Assembly: GCF_028389875.1 (NCBI RefSeq)
Contig: NC_084674.1
Location: 11,875,501-11,939,500, forward strand
DNA from: Rhea pennata
Taxonomy: Eukaryota > Chordata > Aves > Rheiformes > Rheidae
DNA length: 64,000 bases
Reading direction: 5' to 3'
The translations under genes were made by a program, and so were the position numbers. Positions 22,001-34,960 of this stretch are shown piece after piece. The stretch's first letter is position 1; the number at the start of each line of letters is the position of its first letter. Below the pieces are notes generated by a model, which was not told the DNA's origin, ran no database searches, and was given only the letters and a program-made list of their open reading frames with translations.

Positions 22001-25000
22001 ATCACCTGCTTCCTCTACTTCATGGTAGAAAAAAGGAAAAAGCCAGAAGCTAGTTATGTCAGGGAAACCTTATGATGGAAATGTGTATCTATCTGTATGA
22101 TTAGAAAGAGAATTTGTATGTGTGAGCGTAAATACTTAAGCTTATTCTTAGCATGTGATAAGTTACTGTCACATTTTAAGGGCTCTCTGAAAACTTCTCA
22201 CTTGAGCTGTCTCAGGCTACAATGCATTAGATAAAACAGAGAAACATTTCACATATCACACAGAGTGTAACTGCATCTAATGGGAGAGAAATTTATGGGC
22301 AAAAAAGACATATGGGCAAAACATTTTGGAATATGTTGTAGTGCAGAAGCTCTGTCTCATGTGTGGTTTTTATTTAAAAGAAAATTGGAAAAGACTTTGC
22401 TATACGTAAAGTAACATGCAGGCTTTTCTAATTTAGCTTCTATTTTGAATGAAAGACTTGGTTTCCAGTGTTCAACTTCTGTGGCATAATTCACCCTAAT
22501 AATTCTTTTGATCTTTTCTGCTGTACTATATACAGAACAGTCATATCTAAGAGAGAACAAGTTTATTATATAAATATGCCATTATTTGTGCTGTTTTCTA
22601 ATACAGATTAAACTTAGTTTATTTGGGATGTCGTGTTTTTTGTAGGGGCCTTTCTCATACTTAAGGTAAAAATGTAGGTTTTTTCATAGTTCTTACTTTT
22701 CATCAGACATTAACAAACATTAGTCTTTGTATTTTGGTCAGTAGATTACTTGAGAAAATGCACTCTTGGTTTCGCTAGAGAGAAAATAATGTAAAAATAA
22801 TGTAAGAAAATTGTGCTGAGTTCTTGATTTCTGTACTATCAGTTGTGAAGTTTCAGTGACCAAAATCTGAAGGTACAGAATCACTTTGAGCTAAAAGCAC
22901 TGAAAGAAAAATACCATCTGATGAGCCCATATGAAATGGGAAGTCAGACCGACAAGGGTAGTTCAAATTTAGTGGTCTATATCACAGAGCATCTCAGAGT
23001 TCACTGTATATGCCTTTTAACAGCTATGGCTGATGGAAACAACTTAGAATCCATTTGCAGCAGTATTGAATTGCAGAAATTAAAAACTAATATTTTTACT
23101 GTAGAGTGTGCTTTTGGTCTTATGTATTGCAAATGAAGAAATTTAAACCTAGAAGACCATTGAGGTCTTTACTCCAGTGGGTTAGAATGATTTCTTGTTT
23201 TAGTTGACTTCTGTGAAGAAGACACTAGTAAATTTTATGCATGAAAAATAGTATTAGCATCACATATGTGGTAAGAAGGCTGGCTGAAAGTGCTTATAGA
23301 ACTGCTGAACAGGCTGTTGCTATGACCAAGACAGACCAAAACAGAACAAGTCTGTTTTTCTCCAGACTTGTTCTGGTCATCTTATTTTAGAGACAAAGTT
23401 TTATAATGGTTTCCACAGAGGACTGGTGAAGTGAAAATGCTTTCCTTCTTTTAAGGAAGAGCTTGATAAAATAAATGATCAGATGTACAGGACTGTTTTT
23501 ATGACTTATGCAGTCCCTTTCAATCCTGCTTCGTATGTTTCTGTCATCTCACCTTCGCAGAAAAGCTTTTTACTTGAACGGTTGGCTTGTAAAAAGTTTT
23601 ATCAGAACAAGATTGATACTTCATTATAGCAAGTACAAAGACAAGTGTTAACATATCCACGATATTAACAGGTTCCCTGAGGTGAAAGAGATTAGGATAT
23701 GTGAGGTCAGCAGGTAATGGCTAAACCAAACTTTGAGTTGCTATGATATAAACAGGATGAGTTTTTCTTTCCTGAGTGCAGGCTCAAGAACATTGCAATC
23801 CGCTGGATCAGTGAGGTTCAGGCTGCATTTGAAAGAAGCTTTAAACTAGAGAACTGAGAATCATCACCGTACACCCTATCTGTTGCAGGCTTGTGCTTCA
23901 AGGAGAGTGATGGATGAGATCTGTTTTGATTTTAATTGTGTTCTAGGCTAGCTGATACACTTAATTGTTTAACTACAGCAGAATGCATACTTATCAGTGA
24001 GGTGGTTTTTTTTCCTTTTTAAAAGATAGCCCCTGTGCTGATAGCATCAGAAACTGAAGCCACTTTAAGTGATCAAATATGTACAAACCAATGTCCGTGT
24101 GGTATCCAAGAATGTATTGTTTAAGGAGTGACTCATACTTTGTTAAAATTTGAATGTTCACAAGGCAATTTTGGCTTTAAAATGAACAATATCTATTTTT
24201 ATTTTAAGAGGTTTGTTTAACAAGTAATTTTATTGCTGTGATGTCTTCAGGAATATTTCAAAACTCCTTGTATTATTTTTGAAGTGTTAAAATAGTAGAA
24301 AAATGAGTGTTTAAAATGACTGGTTGATGTCAGTGGGGAGAAACATAGAACTTCAAAATCTAGTTTACAAAGCAAACCACAGTTCTTCTGCGCTGCATGA
24401 TCAATGTCTCTTCTGCTTTATGTAGTTCTTGGCAAAAAAGAATTTGGCACCAGCCATCCATTTCCTTGTCTGAGCAGTTCTATTTTTCTTCTAGACAGCC
24501 AGAGATGCCATGATATGATGTACTAGGTATATCTGGTCAGTACAGTGATTATCACAGATATTTTACAAAATTATCCTGTTGGATAAAACTCTGTCTATGA
24601 AAAACGACAATATTATGTCAGTTGACAGAGTCATGCTAAGGAGACTGTTACTTACAGTAATGTAAAAGAGACTCAACAACACCAAGAAAGGACTAACAGT
24701 GTAACTTGATACTGAACTGGATTGACCAAGTTGGAGCAGTGATAAACAAATTGCAAATTAGGATGTAATTTTCTATTCATTCCTCTTAATATAACAAAAA
24801 CATGGTTTGCTGTTGCTCTACTAATACATAAGATTCATAGTAGTGTGGCCCAGTGGCCAAGGCGGTACTAGCAAGGGTGAAATACATCTCTGGAACTTCA
24901 TGATCCCATGGGACAAGACAATAAGTAGGCTTACTGAAGTCTGTGATAGCATTTTAGGTGACCCTAAGTTGCACCTGGCCCTAAATATAATTTTCTCTTC

Positions 25001-26474
25001 AGATCAGAGTTGATGCAACTCTGTTCTCTGACAGTGGCAGTTGCATACCAGCACGTAAACTTCAATTTTATGCACATATTGTCAGCTTCTGCTGAAACTC
25101 AACCTGAAGTTGAAGTTGGGAAGCTGACTTCTAGAGAAGAGGAAACTGTCAAAGTAGGGAAGAAGCTAACTTGGATGACAGCATAGAGTTTCTGTAGTTT
25201 TTTTGTAGAGGAGCATAACCGCATGTATGCTCATGTGAAGTAGAGAAAGGGAATGAAGATGTATTGATTACTTAGAGCAATATAGCAGAGATTCTAGAAG
25301 TCTGCATGAACAAGTATTACATTTCTGTGCACGACGGTTCAAAAAATTTCCAGAATTTACAGGGGAAATGTTCTGCTTGAACTCTGTCATCTCTATTGAT
25401 AGCTCAAAGAACATTGCTAATTTAAATCTCCACCTTGGTCTTCCACCACTAAAGCATTTCTCTTCTTTTAGAGACTAAAATGACGTCTTAACTCATTTTC
25501 GTTTGTAATCTAAAACTGAGGGGGAGGTTGTTTGTTTGTTTGTTTTGATGGTGGAACTTGGCATGCTGGCATGCTCTTACTATTCCTTTTGTTTTATGGC
25601 ATGTGAGTTGATATGTGCATGTCTAATGAATAAACTTATTTATGTTTTTGTGGTTCTAGTTTTCCTGTTCAAATTTTAAGGGTAAAGTTGTGATTTAGTA
25701 TTCCAGCGTTCATTTAAAAGAAAATAAAAAAAAAGCATCCCTCCAGCTTGATTTGAAAGAGTTCTGTTTTTAATGCTGATACTAAGTTCTCATGTTCTCA
25801 TGATTTGTATGACAACATTTTAAGGCTTGCATGCTCTTCTGACAGGTCTGTCGAGTGGATTGACTTGATTCCAACTCATGGTTACTTCCACTTTGGAATT
25901 TTCTTAGAATATTCTCAGCAGTCTATAGTCAAGGGAGAAAGACTTAATTCCAATATGGAGATGGAACTCATCTCACTTGTGCCCAGTAATGGATCATACA
26001 GATCAGAGATAGAAGTAGACTAGCCAGAAAATGGAAGGTGATTCGCACTCTTGAAGCTCCAGAACCAGTATGGCAATACTGGTACCTCAGATTATACTTG
26101 CAGTGTAGCAGCTTTTGTGGGATGAAATTAATTTTTGAAAGGAGCACTTAACTTTTCTTCTCTCTTTTGTTTGTTCAGGATTGATATTGCCCAATGGAGA
26201 TATCAATTGGAATTGCCCATGTCTTGGTGGAATGGCTAGTGGTCCCTGTGGGGAACAGTTCAAGTCAGCATTTTCTTGTTTCCACTATAGCACAGAAGAA
26301 ATAAAGGGATCAGACTGTGTGGACCAATTCCGTGCCATGCAAGAATGCATGCAGAAATACCCAGATCTTTACCCGCAAGAAGATGAAGAAGAAGAGAAGG
26401 AGAAGCCAAGCAAAGATATAGGAGCTAATTCTGTGGAAGCTTCTGTAGCTAAAGAAGAGAAGGGTTCTAGCTAA
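15985..26474 (+). CDS. CHCHD4: CHCHD4 (MIA40), three coding exons, complete
   Basis: This is the intermembrane-space oxidoreductase that binds imported cysteine-rich proteins and oxidises them, passing electrons to GFER; it also partners AIFM1. The CDS joins 15985-16006, 18518-18616 and 26179-26474: 417 nt, 138 aa plus TAA (human 142 aa). The redox motif CPC is Cys53-Pro-Cys55. The CHCH fold is formed by twin CX9C motifs, Cys64/Cys74 and Cys87/Cys97. The N-terminus begins [20 protein letters not shown], near-identical to human. The acidic C-terminal tail is a few residues shorter than in human, where most differences fall. The start ATG has a strong GCCGCC context. All junctions are GT-AG. 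Confidence 0.97.
16007..18517 (+). other. CHCHD4: CHCHD4 intron 1
   Basis: The first ~300 bp are still CpG island. The remainder is AT-rich and unique-looking, with T-rich runs near 17041-17055 and 17190-17210. No exon, RNA gene or recognised mobile element is seen. Confidence 0.7.
18518..18616 (+). CDS. CHCHD4: CHCHD4 exon 2
   Basis: Encodes [20 protein letters not shown] through DPYEEQ. The acceptor is AAATGACAG and the donor GTCAGT, with Gly codons split at both ends. This N-terminal region contacts AIFM1 in human. Confidence 0.96.
23342..23375. repeat. Perfect 13-bp inverted repeat
   Basis: CAGAACAAGTCTG and its exact complement flank an 8-nt loop; a further GAC/GTC pair lies outside after a short bulge. 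It lies in CHCHD4 intron 2. Confidence 0.9.
24840..24915 (+). pseudogene. tRNA-Ser-like relic
   Basis: The 5' half follows tRNA-Ser(AGA): GTAGT, GTGGCC, AGTGG, AAGGCG and ACTAG occur in the right order with small gaps, and TGGCCCAGTGG is a good A box. The 3' half is poorly conserved; TTCATGATCCC at 24897-24907 sits where a B box should be but has lost the consensus, and no acceptor stem closes. It is therefore a decayed tRNA gene or the head of an old tRNA-derived SINE. Confidence 0.4.
26179..26474 (+). CDS. CHCHD4: CHCHD4 exon 3, CPC and twin CX9C domain
   Basis: Encodes the entire catalytic core ([19 protein letters not shown]), both CX9C helices, the YPDLYPQ segment and the acidic tail ending KEEKGSS. 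The acceptor is TTTGTTCAG and the stop TAA at 26472-26474. Confidence 0.98.
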
Positions 26475-26665
26475 TGAAGATGCAAGGAGGCTGTTGTCTC
26501 CACTTCTTATTTTCAGACATGGACTTTTGCAGGGTGTCTGTCTTTTGAGTCTTCAAGAAATGTTTCACCATTGTTCTATACACTGTATCATATTAAATAA
26601 TTTATTGCAGAAGGAGAAATCTCAGTGCTACAGCCTTGCAAATAAATACTGCAAAAAGAATGAGT
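26475..26665 (+). other. CHCHD4: CHCHD4 3' UTR (proximal end estimated)
   Basis: A consensus AATAAA occurs at 26641-26646, implying cleavage near 26660. A further AATAAA at 28750-28755 could serve a longer isoform. The boundary is not proven. Confidence 0.5.
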
Positions 26666-28855
26666 ATGTGTATGTACTGTGTAACCTGTTAGTGGGCACA
26701 GCCAAAACTTCAACAGCTGTTTTTTCCCTCCAATTCTCAGATAGTGTTTTGACTTGAAAAATATCTCTAAATATGTAAAATGCACAACTTTCAACTAAAA
26801 TTTCCACTAGTGCACCAGGTCTGTCTTCATTTCAATGTGTTCTGATTAGTAGCTGTTCTTTTTTTAATATATTCTGTTCTATGAATAGAAATTGAATTAA
26901 ATAACTGGGTTTCCTTAAGACTTTTTTGCCAGTGATTCAGAATGTAGAAAATGACCTAATTTAGAATTTGTAAACTTAATTTCAAATGGCATTATTTAGA
27001 TTATGGCTGTATTTTACTACTGACATTAGGTAAGGACTGCCAGAAAAATGTTGCAATGTGTGGCTCCTTTGATTTCATTAACTGATTGTGATGACTTTTA
27101 CATTTTAAAAAATAGTCTGTTGTGCAACTTTTTGTATGAATGGAAAAAATGCCAATCACTTGTTTTATTTTTGCTCTGAAAGCACTGTGTGTGAGTTTTC
27201 TTAGTTGATGCCTGCTTCTTCAGTGTATAGACAGATTCTTATAAAAAGCTTTGGGATTAAAATGAAAATGTCACCTAGGGTAGTGATCTCAAACAGATAC
27301 TGTGACTTAAGTGCATATTAAAAAAAAAAAAAAAACCCTTCATTAAAAGCTCTTCTTTCTTTCGGGGGAGGTTTCATTAACAGTGCTTGGATTTGAGAGA
27401 CCATGACATTCTTCTGCATTGTAAGCAGGCTGTGAATTAATTTGTGTTGTGAAGACCAGTTGCTTCAATCTGTTGGTTTTTATTCCTGTCCCATTCTCTC
27501 TCTGCCCCTAGCAGGGAAGCACAAAAAATGTAAATCACTGTCAGTAACTATAGTGGATTGTATCATGAACCAGCACTATAAAGGCTTTGAGGTCCTGAAA
27601 AGCTGTCCAAATACATTAGAATTACTTTAGAATTATGAATAGTTTAAAATAATTCACTGTAGCTTAATACCTGTGGATAAAGGGAATGCTGCACTGTATT
27701 TCTTCCCTAGCAAAGCACAGGTTGTGTGAATCATATTACAAAATCAACTGTAACATTGGCTTCAGTAAGTGTCCATTGCAGCTTTCCTCTGTATGTGTTG
27801 CTTAACCTACTAGAACATAGTAAAGAAAATTTGCAGTGGCAGTAGTATAACAGTAAATCTAGTAAGGCTTGAATGCTTGCCTGTCTCCGTGGGCAGGAAT
27901 CTCAAGCACTCGGCAACATTGCTTCCGGATAACACTTTGGTGTCTTATTGTTCACCTGAATTATTTCAATCTTAGTGGGGATGCTTCTGAATGTCTTAGA
28001 GGAATTTCTGTTAAAATTTAAGATCTCTATGAGTTCTTCATATTTCAGTACAGATGTTGGATCCTCAAGAAAATTGTAAGAAAAGAAGAAATTAAGTGGC
28101 TGACAGTAATTCAGTTCTGAAGGGATGGATAGCAGGTACTTTCAGCATGTGTTTGCATTTTAAAGAAGTAAAGCATGGCTGCTTCTCAGTGTGTCTCTTT
28201 CAAGCACAAGAAGACAAATGCCAAGTTAACCTGAGTAAATGGGCACAAAAGCAGCAGTGATAAATCTTGGCACTTAGGCAATTGGACCATGAAAATGAAA
28301 TGTTAGGCAATCAGATAAACACTGGGCACCAAATACAAACAAATCACATGCACCTGAGCTTTTGGTTTTTCAAATGGAAATCCAATGCGTTGTTTGTAAA
28401 AAAGCAAGAACAGTTCATGAAGGAGTGCTCTGTTCTAAGAACTCTTTGCCTCCTATTCTCTGCTGTGCTTTTCTTTCCCACGCTGCCTTGATGCTTTACA
28501 AGTTTTGGATTTATTCTCTGTAACATTGTTTATAGCACTTGTGTACTGAATGTAAAGTGCAAGAGTTCTAGTTGTATGGTAGCAAGGGACCACCTGAACC
28601 TCTACTTACAGAGGTAACCTACAGCATATAGTTGAACTTGAACGTTTGTTTAGGGTAGAGTTGCTTCTGTCGATCTGTTGTGGCTTGGTGAGCTGCTGTG
28701 CTAGATCTTGTACAGAAATGAGATGGGTGTAAGGGACCTTAACACTAGAAATAAAATTGTGAAAACCACTATTTAACGTGTTTAAGATATTTTGAGAAAG
28801 GTAGTCATAGCTTTAAAGAGATGTTTGTGGAAGCTGTCATCTGTGTCATTTTCTT

Positions 28856-28873
28856 CCCCCCCCCCCCCCCCCC
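28856..28873. repeat. C18 homopolymer
   Basis: Eighteen uninterrupted C residues; the minus strand is a G18 run able to form G-quadruplex-like structures. Its exact length may be a sequencing estimate. Confidence 0.9.
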
Positions 28874-31800
28874 ATGGGGAATAATTTCTAATTTTCTTTC
28901 TAATTTTCAAATTAGTAAAATAATCGTGTCATTTCCCTGCGTTTGCGTTCTGGGTAAGTTCTTAAATTTGGAAGTGACGTATGTCTGACTAAAACAATCA
29001 AGCTTCATTCATTCTCTTCCCCTGTTCTCTTTTTTTATTGCTTCTACTTTTGCTTTCAGTGTCAGCCTGTTCTTTTTTCTGACTGAGTTTTACTGTTAAA
29101 AACTTAATAATAAGGACAAGGATGTGTTTAGATGCAGAATCTGTCCTACCTGTCTTCTGGTATTTAGTTCTCAGAGTACATTTCCTGCCATGGAATTTGG
29201 ATTTTGCTATATTAATAGAAGTAAACACATTCAAACTTGTTTCTGAGATTTAAGTTCTTGACAATCTAGTATGCTTGCACTTGCATGAAATACTAGGAAT
29301 TAGAAGGCAGATCAACTGTAAATATATATATCCACTTTGTTGGCCCTACTGAAGTGAAGAGAGACTGTTCAGTGTGGATTCTGGACTCTGCAGCCGAATC
29401 TGATCATGGAATTTTGGGGCCAAGTTGTCTCTCTTGACCGCTGTTATGCATCCCTTGGAAGTATCACAGAGTTTATGTGGAGAGTTCTTACCCATCTCTA
29501 GTAGTAGTTTTTTTTTTCTTTTTAAGGCTGGAGGAAAGGAGAAAATACCTTGTCTTGGGTTTCTTCTTTTGCTGTGTGAACTAATGCAGTTGTCTATGTA
29601 CAGATAATGTTTATGTTTCCAGCATTGCTCTGACGTGATTTTTTTTTTCTTTTGTACTTGTAACTTCCATTTTAAACTTAAAATCAATCAGTGGTTATTT
29701 TAGTAGGTAATAAAGATGATAAAATACTCCCTGGCAATATGTGGAAGTTGCCTTTTTAGCATCTGGAAACAAAACTTGCAGCTGCATATTGCTGTAAGTG
29801 TTGTTTTGTTGGTTTTTTTTCCCTTTTATGTGTTTATTTGCTTCATAAATACTCTCTTGGTTTTCTGTCCGCCATCCGTGAGCTACCGATTCTTTGGGAG
29901 AGGTAGTAAATTTAAATGTTTTTGAGGAATTGCCTGCATGGAGTTATTTTTCAGTGATTTTATGCATGTTTCATCAGATGCTTCTGTATGTCAAGGCAAA
30001 AGTATTCATAGGTGAGGAGAAGAAAATATTTGAAATAATTGATCTTTAAGCTTGGGCCTTTTGGTTGATATCTATCTTATAAAATCTAAAGTGCTGAGTA
30101 TTTATTAAAGATTAGCTAGAAGAAAGTGTTAACAAGACATGAAACACTTCTAGACATAATAGAACATGTCTTTAACGTAGATTACTTGACACAAATGATT
30201 ATGTGCAAATGTAATTCTAGCTGGATTTTATCCATTTCATTTTTAGGAAAGAAACCCAGGTCATTGTAATTGGATTCACCCTACAGCTTTTTATCATTAC
30301 CCCTAAAATACTGCCTAGCACAATATTAGTATTTAATACTTCAATTCTCCAGTTTCATACAGTCTCCTCAGTTATTGCACACTCTCGTAATTCTGGAGTA
30401 AATGCAATGATGAAACAAGTCATAGTTTTTAAGACTGGATAGGACTGTATGTGCTGTGTTAAACCTCTGCAAAATGCAGGCCATAAATTCTAATGTAATT
30501 TGTGATAACTTGCTTGTAAGGATGGGGTTGTTCTGGGAACTAACTTAATTTGAATCAATACACAATGTATCACATGTTCTGACAAGGATAAAGTTATCCT
30601 ATAAAAGTTGTCTGTTACAGTCTAATATATGTTTAAAAAAACTCCTGTAATGTACAGTTAACTACTGCGAAGTGATAAACATTAGATAAACTGCATTTTC
30701 AGAATGTTTCAAAGTTATTTACTCACTGTTTAGTTTTTTCTGCTTTTCCCTGCAATAATAGCCTACTTGCATTTCAAAGTCCTAACTTTAATTGTGATTA
30801 GTAACTTTCCTAGAGATAAGACCTTGTCTCAGGTGTGAAAATGACTTTAATTTGCTTTTTTCCTTCCGTGCAATAAGGTGTCTAGATGGAAAGACATATC
30901 TTGTTGTTTATTCTGGGAATCTGGCAGAGCTAAGTTGGAAACAAGATCTGTATCCTATGCAATTCTTATTGAGAATGCCCTTGTTAAAACATAGAGTAAT
31001 ATAACCTGTTCATGTCCACGAATCTCATAGTGAGGAAAGTTATCTAAATAAGTAGGACCTATTTTTTTATTTCTAAGGAAAGGGGAGGGGGGAGATACTC
31101 TATGCTTCTTAGACTTTTATTTTACTTTTTACTGAAATTCTAGCAGTGCTGATCTAGAACAATGTAGAGACACTACCAGCAGTTTGTCATTTATTCTAGA
31201 TCAGGTCTATTCATTGGACGTGACTTTATTTTGTAGATAAGCACCAGCATGTCTGCAGTTATTTTTTCAACTGATTTTGGCCCCTCTGGAGCTGAATTTT
31301 TGCAGGTAATACTGAGAAAAATTAAGAGAAAAGACCCGCTCAATAGAAGAAGAACAGAGAGAACATAATGTATGGAATACTAGAGTTATGCTCTCCTGCT
31401 AATACTAAAAGACACCTGGCATGTTCAAGGCATCAGTGTTAACACTACTGCAAAACTTAAACTGGGTAATTTGGTGAATCTATAATCAGAGTATGAGATT
31501 TGGAAGGCCTGAAATGCTAAGGTGTTAATATGTATGGTTTTTTTTCTAAATGTTCTTACCCTCATTGTAGGCTAATTCTAACTGTATAAGATAGCTAGAA
31601 TTCAGGTTTGTGACTTGTGGATATTTAGCTGAGTATGGAAGGAAGAGAAAAAGCTCATCTTTCTCTCAGATGTTAATGTATCTTGATACTGTCAAGATCA
31701 AGAAATGGTTCAAAGACTCTTCAGTAGAGGCAAATGTTAAAATGGTGAAGTATTAGCAAATATAATGCACTGCTGTTTTTACTAAGACATACTGAGAAGT

Positions 31801-34800
31801 TCTCACTGCTGCTATTAAAATGTTAATAGCATTAGTAAAAGCTTGCCATGGATTTTGCACCCATCACTGCCAGAAGTGCAAGGGCTTATGATTTGAGTAC
31901 CCTGCGCATTCATCCAATGGTTCATGTTAGAACAGCCTTTTCATAAATCTAGATCCACTGAGAGGAGCCCATACAACACACTGAAACACCTGAAATGTTG
32001 CTGTATTTTCCACCATTTGTTAATTTAAATGAAATTAAATAATGGACGTTTTGTCCTGCTTGTTGTGAGGAGTGCAGTGTTTGTTGCTGCTTTATTTTCT
32101 TGCAATTCAAAGAAAAATTGGAGGTGAGAAGTTCCTCCCAGGGGTATCAAGGGCTGAATGTGGCAGCCTGTGGCTGCCTAATGGCAAACTGCCTGTTTTT
32201 CCTTTCTGTTATTAACTTCACTTTCCTCAGGAATCCTTGGCCTTTGCCTTTTTATTCTCCCTCCCCTTTTCTCCCCTCTCATCTCCTCCCCTCCCTGAAG
32301 AATTCCCTGTTTTTAGTACAAACTGTAGTCAGCAGCAAGAGCCTGAATTGAGAGGCAGTCTCTAAAACGAGAAGAAATGTACAAAAAAAAAAAGAGGCAT
32401 GTTACGATTAGTTTTGATATATCAGCGAGCAGACAGTTCATGAAGGCCCTGCTGTAGCCAAAACAAAGAGCACAGGAAGATTTGTAGTGATTGCACATTG
32501 CAGATTAACCCGGATCCTGCAACAATGATTTGATGGGTAAGTGGACATAGGATTTGCTGTACCAGATCTGATGACCGATCCTGTCGATGTGTTTGTTTAT
32601 GAAAGCAACAAGTTCCTTATGCTTCCTAAGAAGATGAAAGCATCCACCAGCAATGCACCTATTCCCTTCTTAGGGTGCTGTGTAGGAGAGGAGTATTTAA
32701 CTTCCACATCAGTGATTTCTAACCTTTCTTTTTCTTGCTATTACCAGAGTGGTGTTATCTCCACCCCTTTTTGCTTTGCGTTTTCCCCTTTCTGTATGCT
32801 CTCAAACAGTATTATCATAGTTGTCATCCCACTTCTCTGCAGACATTCACCTTTCTCTTTACAGGTACTGGCTTTGTTTCCTTCTCTGGTCCAGGGGACT
32901 GTTGTTTCTGCTTGCAACATGAAGAACTTACTTAAGCTAAAGAACTAAATTGGATCCAGCTGATCTTGTGTGTTGGCCCTGCACGGAATGGGTGAAGACT
33001 GGCAGAATTTAGTAGCTGAATTCTGTGCTTGTACTTATTACCTGTGCTTTGGGTGCAGCTCCTGATTTAGAATTAGTCCTGTGGATAATCATTATGTTTT
33101 TATATTATGAATGTGTACAGATGTTATTAATAGGTGTTACCTGCACAGTTAAATATTGAAATAGCCTCAGTGCTTGTATGTGGCTTCCACCCCCCCCCCC
33201 CAAAAAAGCCATATTTCAGATGGATTGGAGTTGTTATCTTCAGAACTAGACTTACTATTTCTGAAAAGGCAGAAATGCTGAGGGCCTGCAAATTTGAGCT
33301 AACAAAAGTTCTACTATGTGTTATCCCACACTGGCCCATAGTACTTGTCATGAAGGGACTACACCTGATGTAAAACTTTTATCCAGTACCAATACACAGT
33401 CACAATCTCCTAAAATAGAATTTTGATCTCGGACTTGGACCTGTGTATTTAAAGTGATGCATCATAATAAATATTTCACGTCACTAACTATAAGTTTAAG
33501 GCTTAATGGCAGTATTTGTCATTTTAATAAAGTGTGAAGAATGAAGACCAGGAATTAGAGGTACAGTTATTTTAGTACAAGTTAACAAGTTCAGTGTGAA
33601 CTTGTACGGTGGAACAAAGAGCAAAGGTAGCTATACTGCAGAGCAGCAAAGGTAAGTCTCTGTAGTATGTTTTTGTTTTGTTTTAACCATGGGGACCAAA
33701 ACAGTCTCTTATGTATTCAAGCTCTGAGCAGTTGTAGTTAAGGCGTCTCTTACCTACCCACTGTATGTTTCTATTTTCATGCCTTGCATCCCACAAAACA
33801 ACTATATGCCAAGGAACAGTTTTAGACCTCAGTAGACCTCAAATCATGAAACTTTATGTATGTATTTTGTAAGGAAATAATATACCTGCAAATACATGTA
33901 AAACATTGTAGGATTTGATCTTGATGAGTTACTAAATTAACATACTGCTTATATTAATCAGCTGTACCTGGGATAAGAAGTTGCTCAATAGAAGAATAAT
34001 TTGTTTCATGGTGGCCTTATTAGCTAAACGCTTTTCTCAGTTTTCCTGGCTCTGTGCGAAGACTATTGAAACAAGAGCCTGATGTCTGGAATATTTGTGG
34101 TTTATTAACTTAAAAAGAATTAATATGCACATGGTTTGAGGATTACATGGTGTAAAATTTTTAAAATAGATCTCAAACCTCACATCAATATAAATCTCTA
34201 AGTATTTTTAATTGAAGTTTTAAGTACAAAAAAGAAAATGTGCTACAACACATAACAAATAACACACTAACATTTCCAGGTCTGAGGGGCTTTAGAGAGC
34301 ATATTGTGTGAATTATATCAATTCAAAGAAAGCTTACATCAAGCACCATGGAAATATTTTGGGACAGATGGTAAACACTACAGAGAAAACTTATTATTTA
34401 TAGCAATGAGCCACTCCCAGAAGAGCAGTGCACAAGATGATTGTGCATAGGTACATTTTTTTTCCTCTTAGTTGTTTGCCAAGAGCAGAAGATGGAGAAG
34501 CATTAGTAGCAATATATCACTACATTGGAGTTAGGGCTCAGCACTTGTAACGACTACTTAATGAACTATCTTGATTCTCTAGAGTCTCTATTGCCAGAAT
34601 GACCATGTTATTCATGGATGCACATGCTGCACAGCTGTTTCAGAGAGCTACTTTGGCCTCCAACAATCCTGAGTTTGCTGCTATCTATGGAAAACTACAT
34701 GTGCTTCTGCTTCAGGCTATTGCCTGCTCTATTATAAATTTTCTCCAGCTTTCCAGATTTCTTTTCTTATGGGTAAACTTTTATGTCATCCTCATGCAGT

Positions 34801-34929
34801 GTTTCAATGCAATACATCATTGCTACTGTTTGGGATGATTGCTACTGCCCCTGAAGCACCTTGTCTATTTGGTTGTTGTAGCGTTGTTCACGTGGATGTT
34901 TCAGGGACAGGGCGTATTTTAGAAGTACT

Positions 34930-34957
<28 letters not shown>
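34930..34957 (+). repeat. A28 tract
   Basis: A clean poly(A) run that could be the tail of an old retro-insertion, but the sequence before it matches no element I recognise. Confidence 0.85.

Positions 34958-34960
<3 letters not shown>

Larger units (their letters stand above)
18617..26178 (+). other. CHCHD4: CHCHD4 intron 2
   Basis: A 7.6-kb AT-rich intron. It holds a tRNA-Ser-like relic at 24840-24915 and a short perfect inverted repeat at 23342-23375. Otherwise I see no coding or repeat family signal. Confidence 0.7.

Noticed and set aside
27833-27844. GCAGTGGCAGTA identical to a stretch near the 5' end of U4 snRNA
   Set aside because: Only 12 nt match; there is no stem I, Sm site or snRNA promoter around it.
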